DNA of 33,839 bases from Rhizobiales bacterium UBA1912. Its GTDB lineage: Bacteria; Pseudomonadota; Alphaproteobacteria; Rhizobiales; Devosiaceae. The notes beneath the pieces are model-generated. The model did not search any database. It saw nothing but the letters and a program-made list of their open reading frames with translations, and was not told the origin of the DNA. A program made the position numbers and the translations under genes. The stretch spans positions 1-33,839 of the forward strand of contig DDGC01000017.1 of the NCBI GenBank assembly GCA_002337455.1, in the 5' to 3' direction. Shown in pieces: positions 1 to 8,945 of this stretch; the stretch's first letter is position 1; each line of letters starts with the position of its first letter.

Positions 1-92
1 GGCGTCGCGGCAACGCGAGGTTCGCGTTCGGGCTCGCGTAAAATGGCTATCTGCATATCAAGCCCCCTGGAACTTGGGCATGTTCATCCTAC

Positions 93-115
93 GCGGCCAC
101 CCGTGAGGTGGCCGC
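93..115 (-). terminator. Hairpin downstream of the ABC importer operon
   Basis: A perfect 9-bp stem (GCGGCCACC / GGTGGCCGC) with a 5-nt loop lies 32 bp past the stop of the leftward ATPase gene. No T-run follows on the minus strand, so it may be a Rho-assisted or processing hairpin rather than a classical intrinsic terminator. On the plus strand it is followed by an A-run. I see no gene in the first 147 bases. Confidence 0.4.
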
Positions 116-147
116 TGAAAAAATGTTCGAATAGTTGGGGCGCTGCC

Positions 148-951
148 CTAATGGGCGACGAGAATGCCCTTGGCCTCGAAGATTTCACGAATCTGGCGCA
201 CATATCCGTGGAATGTGGGATCCTCGTGCACGCGGCTCCATTGGCGCGGGCGCGGCATGTCGATCTTGAGATCAAGGTCGATCCGGCCGGGCCGCGGGGA
301 CATGACGATCACCCGGTCTGCAAGAAACACAGCTTCATCGATACCGTGGGTGATGAACAGAACGGTATTGCCAAGACGCGCCCACATGGTCTGGAGATCC
401 ATGATCATCTGCTCGCGGGTCAGCGCATCCAGGGCACCGAAAGGTTCATCCATGAGCAATAGGCCCGGCTCCTGGATAAGCGCGCGGCAGATCGCAACGC
501 GCTGACGCATGCCACCCGAAAGCTCGGACGGGTATTTTTTGCCGAACCCGGCAAGCCCGACCTGGTTGAGAAGTTCTTCCGCCTTGGCGGTGTATTTCTT
601 GACATCCAGTCCCTTGATTTCGATGGGCAGCAGGATGTTTTCGACAACCGTCCGCCAGTAGAGCAGCAGATCGGACTGGAACACCACACCGATCTTGGAA
701 TGGGGCTTGATCACGCGCTCGCTGTCGATGGTGATCTGACCATCCGATATCGGGGTCAGTCCCGCCAGGAGAGAGAGCAGTGTGCTCTTGCCGCAACCGC
801 TCGGCCCCACCACCGCAACGAAGCTCCCGCGTTCAATCTTGAGATCGATGGCATCGAGCGCCAGGACATCCTCGCTCTCACGGGTATGATAAACCTTGGT
901 GAGCTGCGCGATATCGACCTCGGCACCGATTGTGGGCGAAACTGCGCTCAT
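148..951 (-). CDS. ABC importer ATPase, nitrate/sulfonate/taurine (SsuB/TauB) family
   Basis: This cytoplasmic ATPase would power import by the permease and binding protein encoded just upstream in the same operon. The 267-residue protein shows Walker A GPSGCGKST at residues 49-57, Q-loop Gln92, signature LSGGM near 144-148, Walker B LLLMDEP near 164-170 and switch His205. The ATG is preceded by GGGAG six bases upstream, which supports the start. The gene is last in the order binding protein, permease, ATPase and lies 52 bp after the permease. The family fit to SsuB/TauB/NitT-type ATPases is strong. The substrate cannot be read from this subunit. Confidence 0.93.
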   Translation of the reverse strand: MSAVSPTIGAEVDIAQLTKVYHTRESEDVLALDAIDLKIERGSFVAVVGPSGCGKSTLLSLLAGLTPISDGQITIDSERVIKPHSKIGVVFQSDLLLYWRTVVENILLPIEIKGLDVKKYTAKAEELLNQVGLAGFGKKYPSELSGGMRQRVAICRALIQEPGLLLMDEPFGALDALTREQMIMDLQTMWARLGNTVLFITHGIDEAVFLADRVIVMSPRPGRIDLDLKIDMPRPRQWSRVHEDPTFHGYVRQIREIFEAKGILVAH

Positions 952-1003
952 TGGATGCTCCCGTTCTCAACTTGAATAAAGGATTTTTGAAAGTCGTTGC
1001 AGA

Positions 1004-1846
1004 TCATTTTGCCGAATCCCGCTTATAGGCGACCTTGCTCTCGATAAAATCGAGGATGAAATAGAGGCTCACGCCAAGGGCCGAAATCGCAACGACACTG
1101 GCAAAGTTCAGCGTCGTATCGAACAGCGAGTTGGCCTGTAGCTGGAGGTAACCCAACCCCCGCTCGGCAGCGACATATTCACCGATCACCGCACCGATCA
1201 CCGACAGCGAAATCGCGACCTTGAACCCGCCGAAAATATTGGGCAGGGCGGCAGGCAGGCGGACCTTGAAAAAGGTCTGCATTTCATTGGCGCCCATCGA
1301 CCGCACGAGATTGACGAGGTTTTTGTCGAGTGACTGCAGTCCCACCACTGTCGAAATGACGATGGGGAAAAGGGCAATCAGGAAGGCAAGGGTGATTTTC
1401 GGCGCCCAGCCATAGCCCAGATACAGAACCAGGATGGGGGCCAGCGCAACCTTTGGAATGGTCTGAAGTGCGACCAGTAGCGGATAGACCGCCTTTTCAA
1501 AGGCGCGCGAATAAAAGATCAGCAGGGAGAGGGGGATGCCAATGGCAACCCCCATTCCGAAGCCTGCCAACACTTCGAAAAGTGTGATGTAACCGTGACT
1601 GGCCAGGAGAGGCAGTTCATTGGCGATGCGGTTCGCAATCGCCAGAGGCGTGGGCAGTATGAATTCGGACAGACCTGAGAGAGGAACTGCAATCTGCCAG
1701 ATTGCAAGCAGGGTGAAGGCGAGGAACAGAGCGGAAAACCGCTCGGTTAACTGCTGCAACCTGAACTTGCGCTTGGCCCTTAACGTGTTTTTTTCCCGCT
1801 CGGTCTGCACCGCCACACTCCCTGAAAAACCTGAAACCCTAGCCAT
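1004..1846 (-). CDS. ABC importer permease, SsuC/TauC type
   Basis: This inner-membrane permease of 280 residues has several hydrophobic helices. It also carries the BPD_transp_1 cytoplasmic coupling motif in the stretch after VRSMGANEMQTFFKVRLPAA, a typical EAA-loop region with G at the conserved spacing. The N-terminus is long and basic (about residues 14-32) before the first helix. The start ATG lies 6 bp from the stop of the binding-protein gene, with GGAG 9 bases upstream inside that gene's end, indicating a tight operon. It would form the channel for the NMT1/THI5-like binding protein. Nitrate, sulfonate, taurine, or thiamine-precursor transport are all possible. Confidence 0.92.
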   Translation of the reverse strand: MARVSGFSGSVAVQTEREKNTLRAKRKFRLQQLTERFSALFLAFTLLAIWQIAVPLSGLSEFILPTPLAIANRIANELPLLASHGYITLFEVLAGFGMGVAIGIPLSLLIFYSRAFEKAVYPLLVALQTIPKVALAPILVLYLGYGWAPKITLAFLIALFPIVISTVVGLQSLDKNLVNLVRSMGANEMQTFFKVRLPAALPNIFGGFKVAISLSVIGAVIGEYVAAERGLGYLQLQANSLFDTTLNFASVVAISALGVSLYFILDFIESKVAYKRDSAK

Positions 1847-1852
1847 GCCATG

Positions 1853-2845
1853 CTACTCCGTCAGAAGCGCGTTGGAATAGAAAGTGTCCAAGGGTTTCAA
1901 TTCTCCAACATTATCCGTGCTGGAGATAAGCGCCAACGCGTCGGCGATGGCCGATTCCTCGATCCAGCCAAAGGGATGGCCTTCAACCTGAACAATTGAA
2001 TCCGAAGTGGCCACGATCTGCTCGCGCTGAACCGATTCGGACGGCCCGCCCGACCAGACGGACATCAAAGTCTGCGTAGCGGCGTCGGGATCGGCGTTGG
2101 TCAACTCGATCGCCTCATTTGTCGCCTCGATGAAGCGCCGCAATGCATCGGCATTGTTTTCCAGAGCCTCATCGCTCACCACGGCGGCGAGCCCGGGCAC
2201 CGACAGCCCATACTCCGCAAGATCGAGGGTTGGGAAATCGTAGCCAACCCGATCCACGAGAACGGGAAGGTCATTGGTTTGATAGACGCTGACCACATCC
2301 ACCTGTCTCTGCATGAACTGGGGAACACGCGAGCCGGCGTCCATCTGGACCTTGTTGACCGATCCGCAGTCGATATCGTTCATCAAACAGAACGCATCGA
2401 GATAGGAGGTGCCGGTTTCACCCACCGCATGGGCAACGGACTTCCCTTCCAGATCGGCGGGCACTGTGACCGGATTGTCCTCGTGAGAAATCAGGACAAT
2501 CGGCGCGGCGGGCTGATAGAGAGCGACCAGCTTGACCGGCATACCCTGCTGGATAGCCGAGATGGCGAAAATGCCGGGCAGAACGACGACGTCTTCCTGG
2601 CCCTGCAAGAGCGCACCGAGCGCAGCCTGCGCACCAGCACCTTCGCCGAAGGTTACGTTGAGATCGCGCTCCTCATAAACACCCTCTTCCTGCCCATGAT
2701 AGAAAAATCCGTACTCACCCTTGAGCTTCCAGCTGAACCGGACATTGATGTCGTCGGCAGCAATTGCCGGGGCTCCGGCAAGCAGCGCGGCCACCGCGGC
2801 CGTGGAAAAAAGGGTTACGAGACGTTTGGTTTTCAAGCTGTGCAT
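1853..2845 (-). CDS. ABC importer periplasmic binding protein, NMT1/THI5-like
   Basis: This secreted solute receptor of 330 residues has a clear signal peptide: basic n-region, hydrophobic core at about 8-25, and a cut near APAIAA. The mature part begins with a strand typical of the family (INVRFSWK), followed by a GEGAGAQAALGALLQG stretch, matching THI5/NMT1-type proteins that bind pyrimidine precursors, sulfonates or similar ligands. The frame is open further upstream, but I chose the ATG at 2845. It has GGAGG five bases upstream, and the protein then starts directly at the signal peptide. It is first in the leftward operon and sits about 100 bp from the promoter. Substrate unknown; a pyrimidine or aromatic ligand is only a guess. 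Confidence 0.92.
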   Translation of the reverse strand: MHSLKTKRLVTLFSTAAVAALLAGAPAIAADDINVRFSWKLKGEYGFFYHGQEEGVYEERDLNVTFGEGAGAQAALGALLQGQEDVVVLPGIFAISAIQQGMPVKLVALYQPAAPIVLISHEDNPVTVPADLEGKSVAHAVGETGTSYLDAFCLMNDIDCGSVNKVQMDAGSRVPQFMQRQVDVVSVYQTNDLPVLVDRVGYDFPTLDLAEYGLSVPGLAAVVSDEALENNADALRRFIEATNEAIELTNADPDAATQTLMSVWSGGPSESVQREQIVATSDSIVQVEGHPFGWIEESAIADALALISSTDNVGELKPLDTFYSNALLTE

Positions 2846-2939
2846 ATCATCCTCCCGATGCGTCAGCGACAAATGTTGGGCCTCGCCGTGCTCCCAGCCG
2901 GACAACACCACCCGGCACACGGTTCTAATTCTTGATCTC

Positions 2940-2968
2940 ATATTGTGATCACAATTTTATATTGTCAA
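2940..2968 (-). promoter_or_regulatory. Promoter with 14-bp palindromic operator for the ABC importer operon
   Basis: On the minus strand a consensus TTGACA (-35, 2963-2968) stands 17 bp from a weak -10 (CAATAT, 2940-2945). The perfect palindrome ATTGTGATCACAAT (2942-2955) overlaps the -10 and spacer. A symmetric site here would block RNA polymerase, so repression is the natural reading. The TTGTNNNNACAA-like form resembles operators of GntR/FCD-type regulators. No such regulator is encoded in the window. Confidence 0.6.
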
Positions 2969-3425
2969 GTGTTTCGGTAAAAACGGGCGATGGCTGCGCA
3001 TCGGTCAATGCGCGGAGGGGTCAAGCATCGAGGTACACGGGGTTGCTATCAGATCCATTGATCTCACCATCTGGCCCGACAATGCAGGGTAACGATGGTT
3101 GCGGGGGCAGGATTTGAACACGCCGCCGCGAAATTCCATCCCGGGGCTTGCGTCCGATCCGTTAGCCAAAACGGCGAGGTTCAGGTGTGCGGCCCAAGGA
3201 AAGAGATCAATGAAAGCGACGACATGGCGAGGATGTCCAGTTGTGGATCGCCTCTACCGAAATGTCCCAAAAATGACGGATATCATCAGTATCTCCCTCG
3301 GCGATCAGAGGAAGCGGCGGCGTGCCCCCATCTCAGGACGTTACGAGCGCCAGCGGATAAGCGGCAACGAGGGTACGCACCTCGCGCTGCGTGGGCCGAA
3401 AATCGCGGGCGTTCGCATGTTGCAA
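2969..3425. other. Gene-free stretch at the left island boundary
   Basis: About 450 bp without a convincing gene. Short open frames on both strands show no start signals or family resemblance. The only clear structure is the tRNA 3'-end copy at 3096-3119. The rest may be degraded island sequence. Confidence 0.5.
3096..3119 (-). repeat. tRNA-fMet 3'-end fragment, candidate attachment site (distal end)
   Basis: These 24 bp are identical and in the same orientation to the last 24 nt of the initiator tRNA gene (16712-16735), covering the T-loop through CCA. Identity stops abruptly on both sides. A 3'-tRNA copy facing a full tRNA is the classical footprint of integration into a tRNA gene. Confidence 0.7.
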
Positions 3426-4064
3426 TCAAAGCTCGCCGCTTGAATGCGGATCGATCGAATAGGGATGCATCTCGGCGAGAAAGTCCCGATGGGCTCGAAT
3501 TCGATCGGTCCAGGCGAGGAACGAAGGCAGCGCGTTCGTCGCAATATCCGCTTCGTTCGCGCGATGTGCATAAGCGAAAAGAGAAATGTCCGCGATCGTC
3601 ATCGACTCGCCTGCAATGAACGGCCGCGATTTCAATTCGTCATCGAGTATCGCGAGTGCCCGCTCGGCAATGGCGCGTTTGCCGGCAATAAGTTCGGGCG
3701 ATCGGGTATCCAATTTATCCGTCAGCGCCCAATAACGAAGGCTGCCAACGCTGGTCTGCACATAGTCTGCCTCGAACGACAACCATTGCATGACCTTTGC
3801 TGCCTCAAATCTATCGACCGGGCGGTAGGGGCTGCCTTCGCTCAGATACCAGAGGATTGCATTTGATTCCGACAATACGCGACCGTCTTCCAACCGGATG
3901 GCCGGTACAGCGCCCCACGGATTGATGGCGCGATATGCATCGCTGTGGCCCTCGCCTTCGAATATGCTGACGAACTCCTGCTGATATGACTGGTCGAGAA
4001 GCTTGAAGAGTTGGCGGACCTTCCAGGCGTTTTGCGATGGGAGATAGTCATAGAGAGTGATCAT
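3426..4064 (-). CDS. Glutathione S-transferase family protein
   Basis: This cytosolic protein of 212 residues has the two-domain GST plan. The thioredoxin-like N-terminal domain (about 1-78) has the cis-proline in GAVPAI (Pro54) and the glutathione-binding SESNAI turn (Glu66-Ser67). The all-helical C-terminal domain has the conserved TIADISLFAY motif (N-capping box). It would conjugate or reduce electrophiles with glutathione. The frame could begin at a GTG at 4085, but the ATG at 4064 has AGGAA 6 bases upstream and starts directly with the first strand, so I chose it. It stands alone on the minus strand; the roughly 300 bp between it and ada show nothing I can name. Confidence 0.93.
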   Translation of the reverse strand: MITLYDYLPSQNAWKVRQLFKLLDQSYQQEFVSIFEGEGHSDAYRAINPWGAVPAIRLEDGRVLSESNAILWYLSEGSPYRPVDRFEAAKVMQWLSFEADYVQTSVGSLRYWALTDKLDTRSPELIAGKRAIAERALAILDDELKSRPFIAGESMTIADISLFAYAHRANEADIATNALPSFLAWTDRIRAHRDFLAEMHPYSIDPHSSGEL

Positions 4065-4361
4065 GTTGTTTTCCTTAGTGCACACCTGTTTCTGAAAGAG
4101 CCGCTGAGTCAGTCTTCATGATGCGGGTCATCTTCGAATGCATGCAATCTCGCGCGGAAGTGGTGCCGCTCTAGCAGGTTCGACAATCTTCGCCGTCAAT
4201 CGTCCGCACAAAGAGCTGTGGCGCGCCATCACGACGCGGCTACAGAAACGATCAGCGTCCTCGTACATGCCCACTACTGCATCGCATTCGGGGCCCGTGG
4301 GGAGTGCCGGCAGCACCGCCAACCAGTTTCATCGATCGTTTCTCCGTATTGGCCACCGCTT

Positions 4362-5423
4362 TCATGAAGTGGCCTCGTGCCGAAGCAATGCGCGTTTGCG
4401 CTCCACGCCCCAACGATATCCGGAAAGCGATCCGTCGCTGCGCACGACGCGGTGACACGGAATGGCAATCGCATGGCGGTTGGCGCCGCACGCAGCCGCG
4501 ACCGCACGGACCGAGGTCGGTGATCCGATTGCCTGGGCAACGTCGGAATAGGATGCAGTATCGCCCATAGGTATCTCGCGAAGCGCGCGCCAGACACGCT
4601 GTTGGAAGGCAGTGCCACGAATGTCGAGTGGTAAGTCGAACGCTGAACCGGGCGACTCTACGAGGCCAACCACCTGTGAGACATAGGCTTCGAAATCGGT
4701 ATCACCTCCGACAAGCTCTGCGCGTGGAAACTGGTCTTGAAGCATGCGCACGAGCGAGTCAGGCTCGTCGCCTAACAGAATGGCCGCAACGCCTCGTTCG
4801 CTCATCGCCACAAGGATAGCGTTTAACGAGCACTCGCCGACGGCGAAGTGCAAGACTTCGTCGGCGCCTCCAGCTTTATACTGGCTGGGGGTCATTCCAA
4901 GGCGCTTGCTGGACTGATCGTAGAACCGGCTGCTCGATCCGAACCCTGCGGCATAAATCGCCTCGGTGACCGTTCCGGCTTCAGCGAGTTCAGTACGCAT
5001 GCGCTCGGCCCGATACGACGCCGCGTAGCCCTTGGGAGTTACGCCTGTCACAGTCTTGAACAGGCGGTGGAAATAGCTCGGGCTAAGTTCTGCGCGGTCC
5101 GCAAGTTCCCTTAGGGTTGGCGCGACCTCTGAGGCTCCGATCATGCGGCAGGCTTGTTCGATTATCGCCGCATTTTCGGTGTCGGTTGAACAACCGTCGG
5201 GATTACACCGCTTGCAGCCCCGCGCTCCCGTTGCCCGAGCGTCTTCCAGCGTGTCGTGAATTGAGACATTCTTGCGCAGCGCGTGGCGGGATGGACAAGA
5301 GGGACGGCAGTAAACTCCTGTCGTCGCCACCGAATACCAGAACTGACCGTCCTTTGATTTGTCACGTTCAAGAATTCTTTGCCATCGATCATCGGTACAT
5401 TCATCAGTTGGGACGATGTTCAT
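4362..5423 (-). CDS. ada: Ada: adaptive-response regulator and O6-methylguanine-DNA methyltransferase
   Basis: This bifunctional protein repairs methylated DNA by irreversible methyl transfer to its own cysteines and becomes an activator once methylated at its N-terminal zinc site. Numbered from this start, the zinc cysteines are at 39, 43, 70 and 73. Two AraC-type helix-turn-helices follow (about 95-182, ending TPSQYKAG). The methyltransferase domain closes the protein, with active-site PCHRVV (Cys323). I chose the ATG at 5423, with GAGG 4 bases upstream, giving 353 residues, essentially the size of E. coli Ada (354). An in-frame ATG at 5456 has no visible ribosome site. An AAT-N6-GCAA element lies about 70 bp upstream. 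Confidence 0.95.
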   Translation of the reverse strand: MNIVPTDECTDDRWQRILERDKSKDGQFWYSVATTGVYCRPSCPSRHALRKNVSIHDTLEDARATGARGCKRCNPDGCSTDTENAAIIEQACRMIGASEVAPTLRELADRAELSPSYFHRLFKTVTGVTPKGYAASYRAERMRTELAEAGTVTEAIYAAGFGSSSRFYDQSSKRLGMTPSQYKAGGADEVLHFAVGECSLNAILVAMSERGVAAILLGDEPDSLVRMLQDQFPRAELVGGDTDFEAYVSQVVGLVESPGSAFDLPLDIRGTAFQQRVWRALREIPMGDTASYSDVAQAIGSPTSVRAVAAACGANRHAIAIPCHRVVRSDGSLSGYRWGVERKRALLRHEATS

Positions 5424-5492
5424 ATTGCCTCGAATCGTAGCAAGTTTCGACACCATGAATAGATAGACAGAGAGCCTTCGCCGACCCGATTC

Positions 5493-5505
5493 TTGCTTTC
5501 AAATT
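5493..5505 (-). promoter_or_regulatory. Candidate Ada box upstream of ada
   Basis: On the minus strand the sequence AAT-TTGAAA-GCAA fits the known Ada-binding pattern AAT-N6-GCAA from E. coli. It lies 70-82 bp upstream of the ada start in the right orientation, so it is consistent with autoactivation after alkylation damage. The match is short and could be chance. Confidence 0.4.
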
Positions 5506-5573
5506 TTTAAACCATCTCGCTTCGCTCCAGTCGCACGATCGACCCATTCGCCGATCTCTCTGGTGGGATCGCT

Positions 5574-7103
5574 TTATCCAGAGATGCGAAGCGACCGGCG
5601 GGCCGCGATGGCGACGATCAATGCAATCAGCGCGCTCAGCACCGCGACCGAGGCAAACGCATCGACATATGCCTGGATGGCCGCTGTGCGGATCACCTCC
5701 GCCTGCCCAGCGGGAAAAGCGGCAAGTTGAGGAAACGCGTTACTGATCCCATCCAGTAGAGCCGGGGCAAGCTCAAGTGCCTCCTTCGGCACAAGAGCTA
5801 GCGCTCGGGACGTATAGACTGCCGCGATGACACTGCCGATAATGGCAATCCCGAGGGCACCCCCCAACTCCGAACTGGACTCGGCAATCGCTGCGGTGGA
5901 GCCGGCCTTCCGCTCGGGCGCCGCGCCGACGATCAGGTCTGCCGACAGGGCGAACACCGGCGCGAGCCCGATCGAGAACAGGAAGGTCGCCACCATCAGC
6001 AATGCGAAATTGTGCCACCACAGGGATGTTGCAAGCAGCGCGAAGCCCGCTGCCGCGGTCGCCAGGCTTGAAACGACGACGCGGGGCGCCGCTATCCAGC
6101 GCAGAAGCAGGGGTGCCACCAGCGATCCGGCCACGAAGCCCGCTGCCGAGAAGAGCGTCCACACTCCGGCCTCGAACGTGCCCATGCCAAGGACCAATTG
6201 CAGGTACTGGGTAAGAAACAGCAGCGTCCCGAAAGCGAGGAAGAAGCCCGTGAGATTAACGATGAGCGCGGTCAAGAGGCCGGGCCTACGGAAGAGATCG
6301 AAGTCGAGAAGCGGTGCAGCCAACCTGCTCTGGCGGGCGACAAAGACCCATGTCAGCGTAAGGCCCACGATCAGCGCGCCAATCGAGAGGCTGGACAGAT
6401 CGCCCACGGCAATGTGCTTTAGGCCGAAGACGAGCGTCAGCATGGCGGCGATGGACAGCAGAACGCTGATTAGGTCGATGCGGTCGCCCGATGGATCGCG
6501 ATGCTCGGGCAGCACCAAGGGACCAAGAAGAAGAAGCAGGACCATTACCGGGATTGCAATCAGGAAGACCGACCCCCACCAGAAATGCTCCAGCAGCAAC
6601 CCCCCGACGAGCGGTCCAAGCGCCCCGCCGACCGAGAAGCTGGCCATCCAGATGCCGATTGCGAAACTGCGCTGGCGCTCATCGTCGAACATGGTCCGGA
6701 TCAACGACAGTGTGGATGGCGCTAGCGTTGCCGCCGCGAGGCCGAGCAGCGCGCGCGAGGTGATGAGCATGCCCGCCGTCGTCGAGAAGGCAGCAAGGAG
6801 TGACGCCAGGCCGAAAGCGATCGCGCCGATCATCAGCAACCGCCGTCGGCCGATCCGGTCGCCAAGCGCGCCCATCGTGATAAGCGCCCCGGCCAGCAGA
6901 AAGCCGTAGATATCGACGATCCACAGAAGCTGCGCGCCCGAGGGCCGAAGGTCCGCTGTGATCTGCGGGACCGCGAGGTTCAGGACTGTCAGGTCCATGG
7001 AATAAAGCAGACAGGGCAGCGCGAGGATCGCAAGACCCCACCATTTGCGCGCGCCGGTCTTTGCGCGTGGAGTGAAACCGTCCCCGAGTGAGTTTACCGA
7101 CAT
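5574..7103 (-). CDS. MFS drug efflux transporter, DHA2 (EmrB/QacA, 14-helix) family
   Basis: This inner-membrane proton-driven exporter of 509 residues is the usual length for the 14-helix DHA2 family. The first helix carries the family motif around MDLTVLNLAVP, and the loop between helices 2 and 3 has motif A in GALGDRIGRRR. A motif-C-like glycine/proline stretch lies near GALGPLVGGLL. The frame is open upstream, but the ATG at 7103 has GAAGG seven bases before it and precedes a normal cytoplasmic tail, so I chose it. It lies 69 bp after the SDR gene on the same strand, a likely operon. The divergent LysR gene beyond the SDR is the obvious candidate regulator. Substrate unknown. Confidence 0.93.
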   Translation of the reverse strand: MSVNSLGDGFTPRAKTGARKWWGLAILALPCLLYSMDLTVLNLAVPQITADLRPSGAQLLWIVDIYGFLLAGALITMGALGDRIGRRRLLMIGAIAFGLASLLAAFSTTAGMLITSRALLGLAAATLAPSTLSLIRTMFDDERQRSFAIGIWMASFSVGGALGPLVGGLLLEHFWWGSVFLIAIPVMVLLLLLGPLVLPEHRDPSGDRIDLISVLLSIAAMLTLVFGLKHIAVGDLSSLSIGALIVGLTLTWVFVARQSRLAAPLLDFDLFRRPGLLTALIVNLTGFFLAFGTLLFLTQYLQLVLGMGTFEAGVWTLFSAAGFVAGSLVAPLLLRWIAAPRVVVSSLATAAAGFALLATSLWWHNFALLMVATFLFSIGLAPVFALSADLIVGAAPERKAGSTAAIAESSSELGGALGIAIIGSVIAAVYTSRALALVPKEALELAPALLDGISNAFPQLAAFPAGQAEVIRTAAIQAYVDAFASVAVLSALIALIVAIAARRSLRISG

Positions 7104-7172
7104 TGTCCAGCCTTCGGTTCGCCATGCCGGCGTCAGCCAGGCACAGCAGTGTCGATCAAAATTGTGCGGCAC

Positions 7173-7931
7173 TCACGCCGCGGCGCTGATTTTCTGTCCA
7201 AGACCGCCATCAACGGCGAGCTTGGCCCCGGTGGTGAACGTCGCTTCGAAAGCAAGGAAGAGCACAGCGCGCGCCACCTCTTCGGCGGTGCCGTTGCGCC
7301 GCATTGGCGTGACCTGATCGCCGATCTCTTTGAATGCCTTGCGTTCCTCATCGGAAAGGCCCTTCACACCCTTGGTCGGCGTATCGATGAAGCCAGGGCT
7401 AACGACATTGACGCGGATATTGCGCGAAAGGAGTTCGACAGCGAAGCCGGAGGCGAAGGAAACGAGCGCGGCCTTGGTTGCGCTGTAGACGCTCATGCCT
7501 GGCTCTGCGCCTTCATCGGCGACCGAAGAGGTCATGACGATCGAGCCTCCGTCACCTATGATCGGCGACAGGCGCTGGACGGTGAAGAATGCGCCTTTGG
7601 TGTTGACCGCGAACTGGCGGTCGTATGAAGCCTCGGTGACTTCGTCGAACGGCTCCAGCTCGGCGATCCCGACATTGACGTGCAGGAAATCGATCCGGCC
7701 CAGGCGCTGGCCAACGATCGCGCTGAGCAATGTGACGTCGCTCATGTCGGAAGCATCAGAACAAATGGCTTGAACCCGACCGCCCAAGGTTTCCTGGGCG
7801 CTCTCGATATTCAAGGGATTGCGGCCGGTAATCAGGACGCTGGCGCCGCCATCGACCAGCTGTTTCGCGGTTGCCAGCCCCATCCCGTGGGTTCCGCCGA
7901 TGATAACGGCTTTCTTTCCTTCGTAGCGCAC
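7173..7931 (-). CDS. Short-chain dehydrogenase/reductase (SDR, classical)
   Basis: This NAD(P)-dependent oxidoreductase of 252 residues has the dinucleotide motif GGTHGMG (12-18), Asn110, catalytic Ser135/136 and the Tyr149-x3-Lys153 pair (YSATK). The usual NNAG motif reads NVGIA, a mild variant. I chose a GTG start at 7931: GGAG lies 7 bases upstream and the protein then starts right before the first Rossmann strand. A longer frame would need a TTG at 7955. It is first in a leftward pair with the efflux pump and divergent from a LysR gene 114 bp away. Substrate not predictable. Confidence 0.92.
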   Translation of the reverse strand: MRYEGKKAVIIGGTHGMGLATAKQLVDGGASVLITGRNPLNIESAQETLGGRVQAICSDASDMSDVTLLSAIVGQRLGRIDFLHVNVGIAELEPFDEVTEASYDRQFAVNTKGAFFTVQRLSPIIGDGGSIVMTSSVADEGAEPGMSVYSATKAALVSFASGFAVELLSRNIRVNVVSPGFIDTPTKGVKGLSDEERKAFKEIGDQVTPMRRNGTAEEVARAVLFLAFEATFTTGAKLAVDGGLGQKISAAA

Positions 7932-8045
7932 ATCTTTTCTCCATTGCGTCACCAAAAGCAGTGACCGAACAGAAGCTATGCATATGGACGCTACGCGGAT
8001 AGATGAGGTAAAGTCGACATATCGTCTTCAAACAGAGACAATGCG

Positions 8046-8930
8046 ATGCTCAATCTCAACGACCTTCAGATGTTTATGCAAGTGATTGATCACGGCGGGT
8101 TTACAGCCGCGAGCAAGGTCCTCGGCACTCCCAAACAAACATTGAGCAAGCGCGTTGCAGAACTGGAACGTCGTGCCGGTGTCCGTCTGATCCAGCGAAC
8201 ATCGCGCAGCTTCACCGTGACCGAGCTGGGACGCGAACTCTATCGACATGCCGTCGCGATGGTCACCGAGGCAGGGGCGGCTGAAGATCTCATTAAGGGA
8301 AGGTTGGCGGAACCCAGCGGCCTGGTGCGCATCACAGCGGCGATCCCCACCGTGCAGACACAGCTTGCATCTCTTTTGCCACGCATCGCCACCGCCTATC
8401 CAAAAATACGCATTGAGCTGCATGCCAGTGATCGTTTCGTGGATGTGGTGCAAGAGGGCTATGATATCGCGCTGCGCGCGCATTTCGTGCCACTACCCGA
8501 TTCCGATCTGGTGCAGCGACGACTCGGCACCGAGTATTTCTGGCTGGTTGCTTCTCCTTCGTATCTGAAGGGCAGAAGCCCAACCGACCCGGATGACATC
8601 GCTGGCCTCGACGGCATTTTCACCAAACAGGATGAAACCGGCTGGACATTAAGCAACGTTGAGGGCCGCACCCGGACCGTTGTTCTCACTCCGCGCTATA
8701 TCACCAACGAAGGGACAGCCATTCTAGCCGCCGCGCTGGCGGATTTAGGTATCGCATCGCTGCCGCCATTCATGTGCGCAGAACATGTTCGGTCCGGCGC
8801 CCTTGTTCGTGTCGCAACTGATTGGACGGCAGGCGAGATTGCTACCAGTCTAATCATGCCATCTCGTCGGGGTCTCCTGCCGTCGGTAAGAATTGTGGCG
8901 GATCTTATAGTTGAGCAGTTGCGCAAGTGA
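8046..8930 (+). CDS. LysR-family transcriptional regulator
   Basis: A 294-residue regulator with a winged helix-turn-helix at the N-terminus (about 1-60: GGFTAASKVLGTPKQTLSKR with the family's recognition-helix pattern). A periplasmic-binding-like effector domain follows (about 90-290). It is divergent from the SDR-efflux pair with a 114-bp shared promoter region, the classical LysR arrangement, so it probably controls that pair and itself. The intergenic region contains a TATGCATA palindrome (7977-7984), a possible part of its site. An ATG five bases upstream (8041) is in a different frame. The effector is unknown. Confidence 0.92.
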   Translation: MLNLNDLQMFMQVIDHGGFTAASKVLGTPKQTLSKRVAELERRAGVRLIQRTSRSFTVTELGRELYRHAVAMVTEAGAAEDLIKGRLAEPSGLVRITAAIPTVQTQLASLLPRIATAYPKIRIELHASDRFVDVVQEGYDIALRAHFVPLPDSDLVQRRLGTEYFWLVASPSYLKGRSPTDPDDIAGLDGIFTKQDETGWTLSNVEGRTRTVVLTPRYITNEGTAILAAALADLGIASLPPFMCAEHVRSGALVRVATDWTAGEIATSLIMPSRRGLLPSVRIVADLIVEQLRK

Positions 8931-8945
8931 TTGGTGAAGATATCC

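Noticed and set aside
2279..2935. A 218-residue plus-strand frame over the binding-protein gene
   Set aside because: It is antisense to a clear NMT1/THI5-type gene and has no ribosome site or family match.
3099..3443. Possible gene of about 114 residues in the left boundary stretch
   Set aside because: It starts inside the tRNA fragment, has no ribosome site and has an Arg-rich unlikely composition.
5827..6909. A 360-residue plus-strand open frame opposite the DHA2 efflux gene
   Set aside because: It is antisense to a clear membrane transporter, with Arg/Ser/Pro/Thr-rich shadow composition and no recognisable domain.
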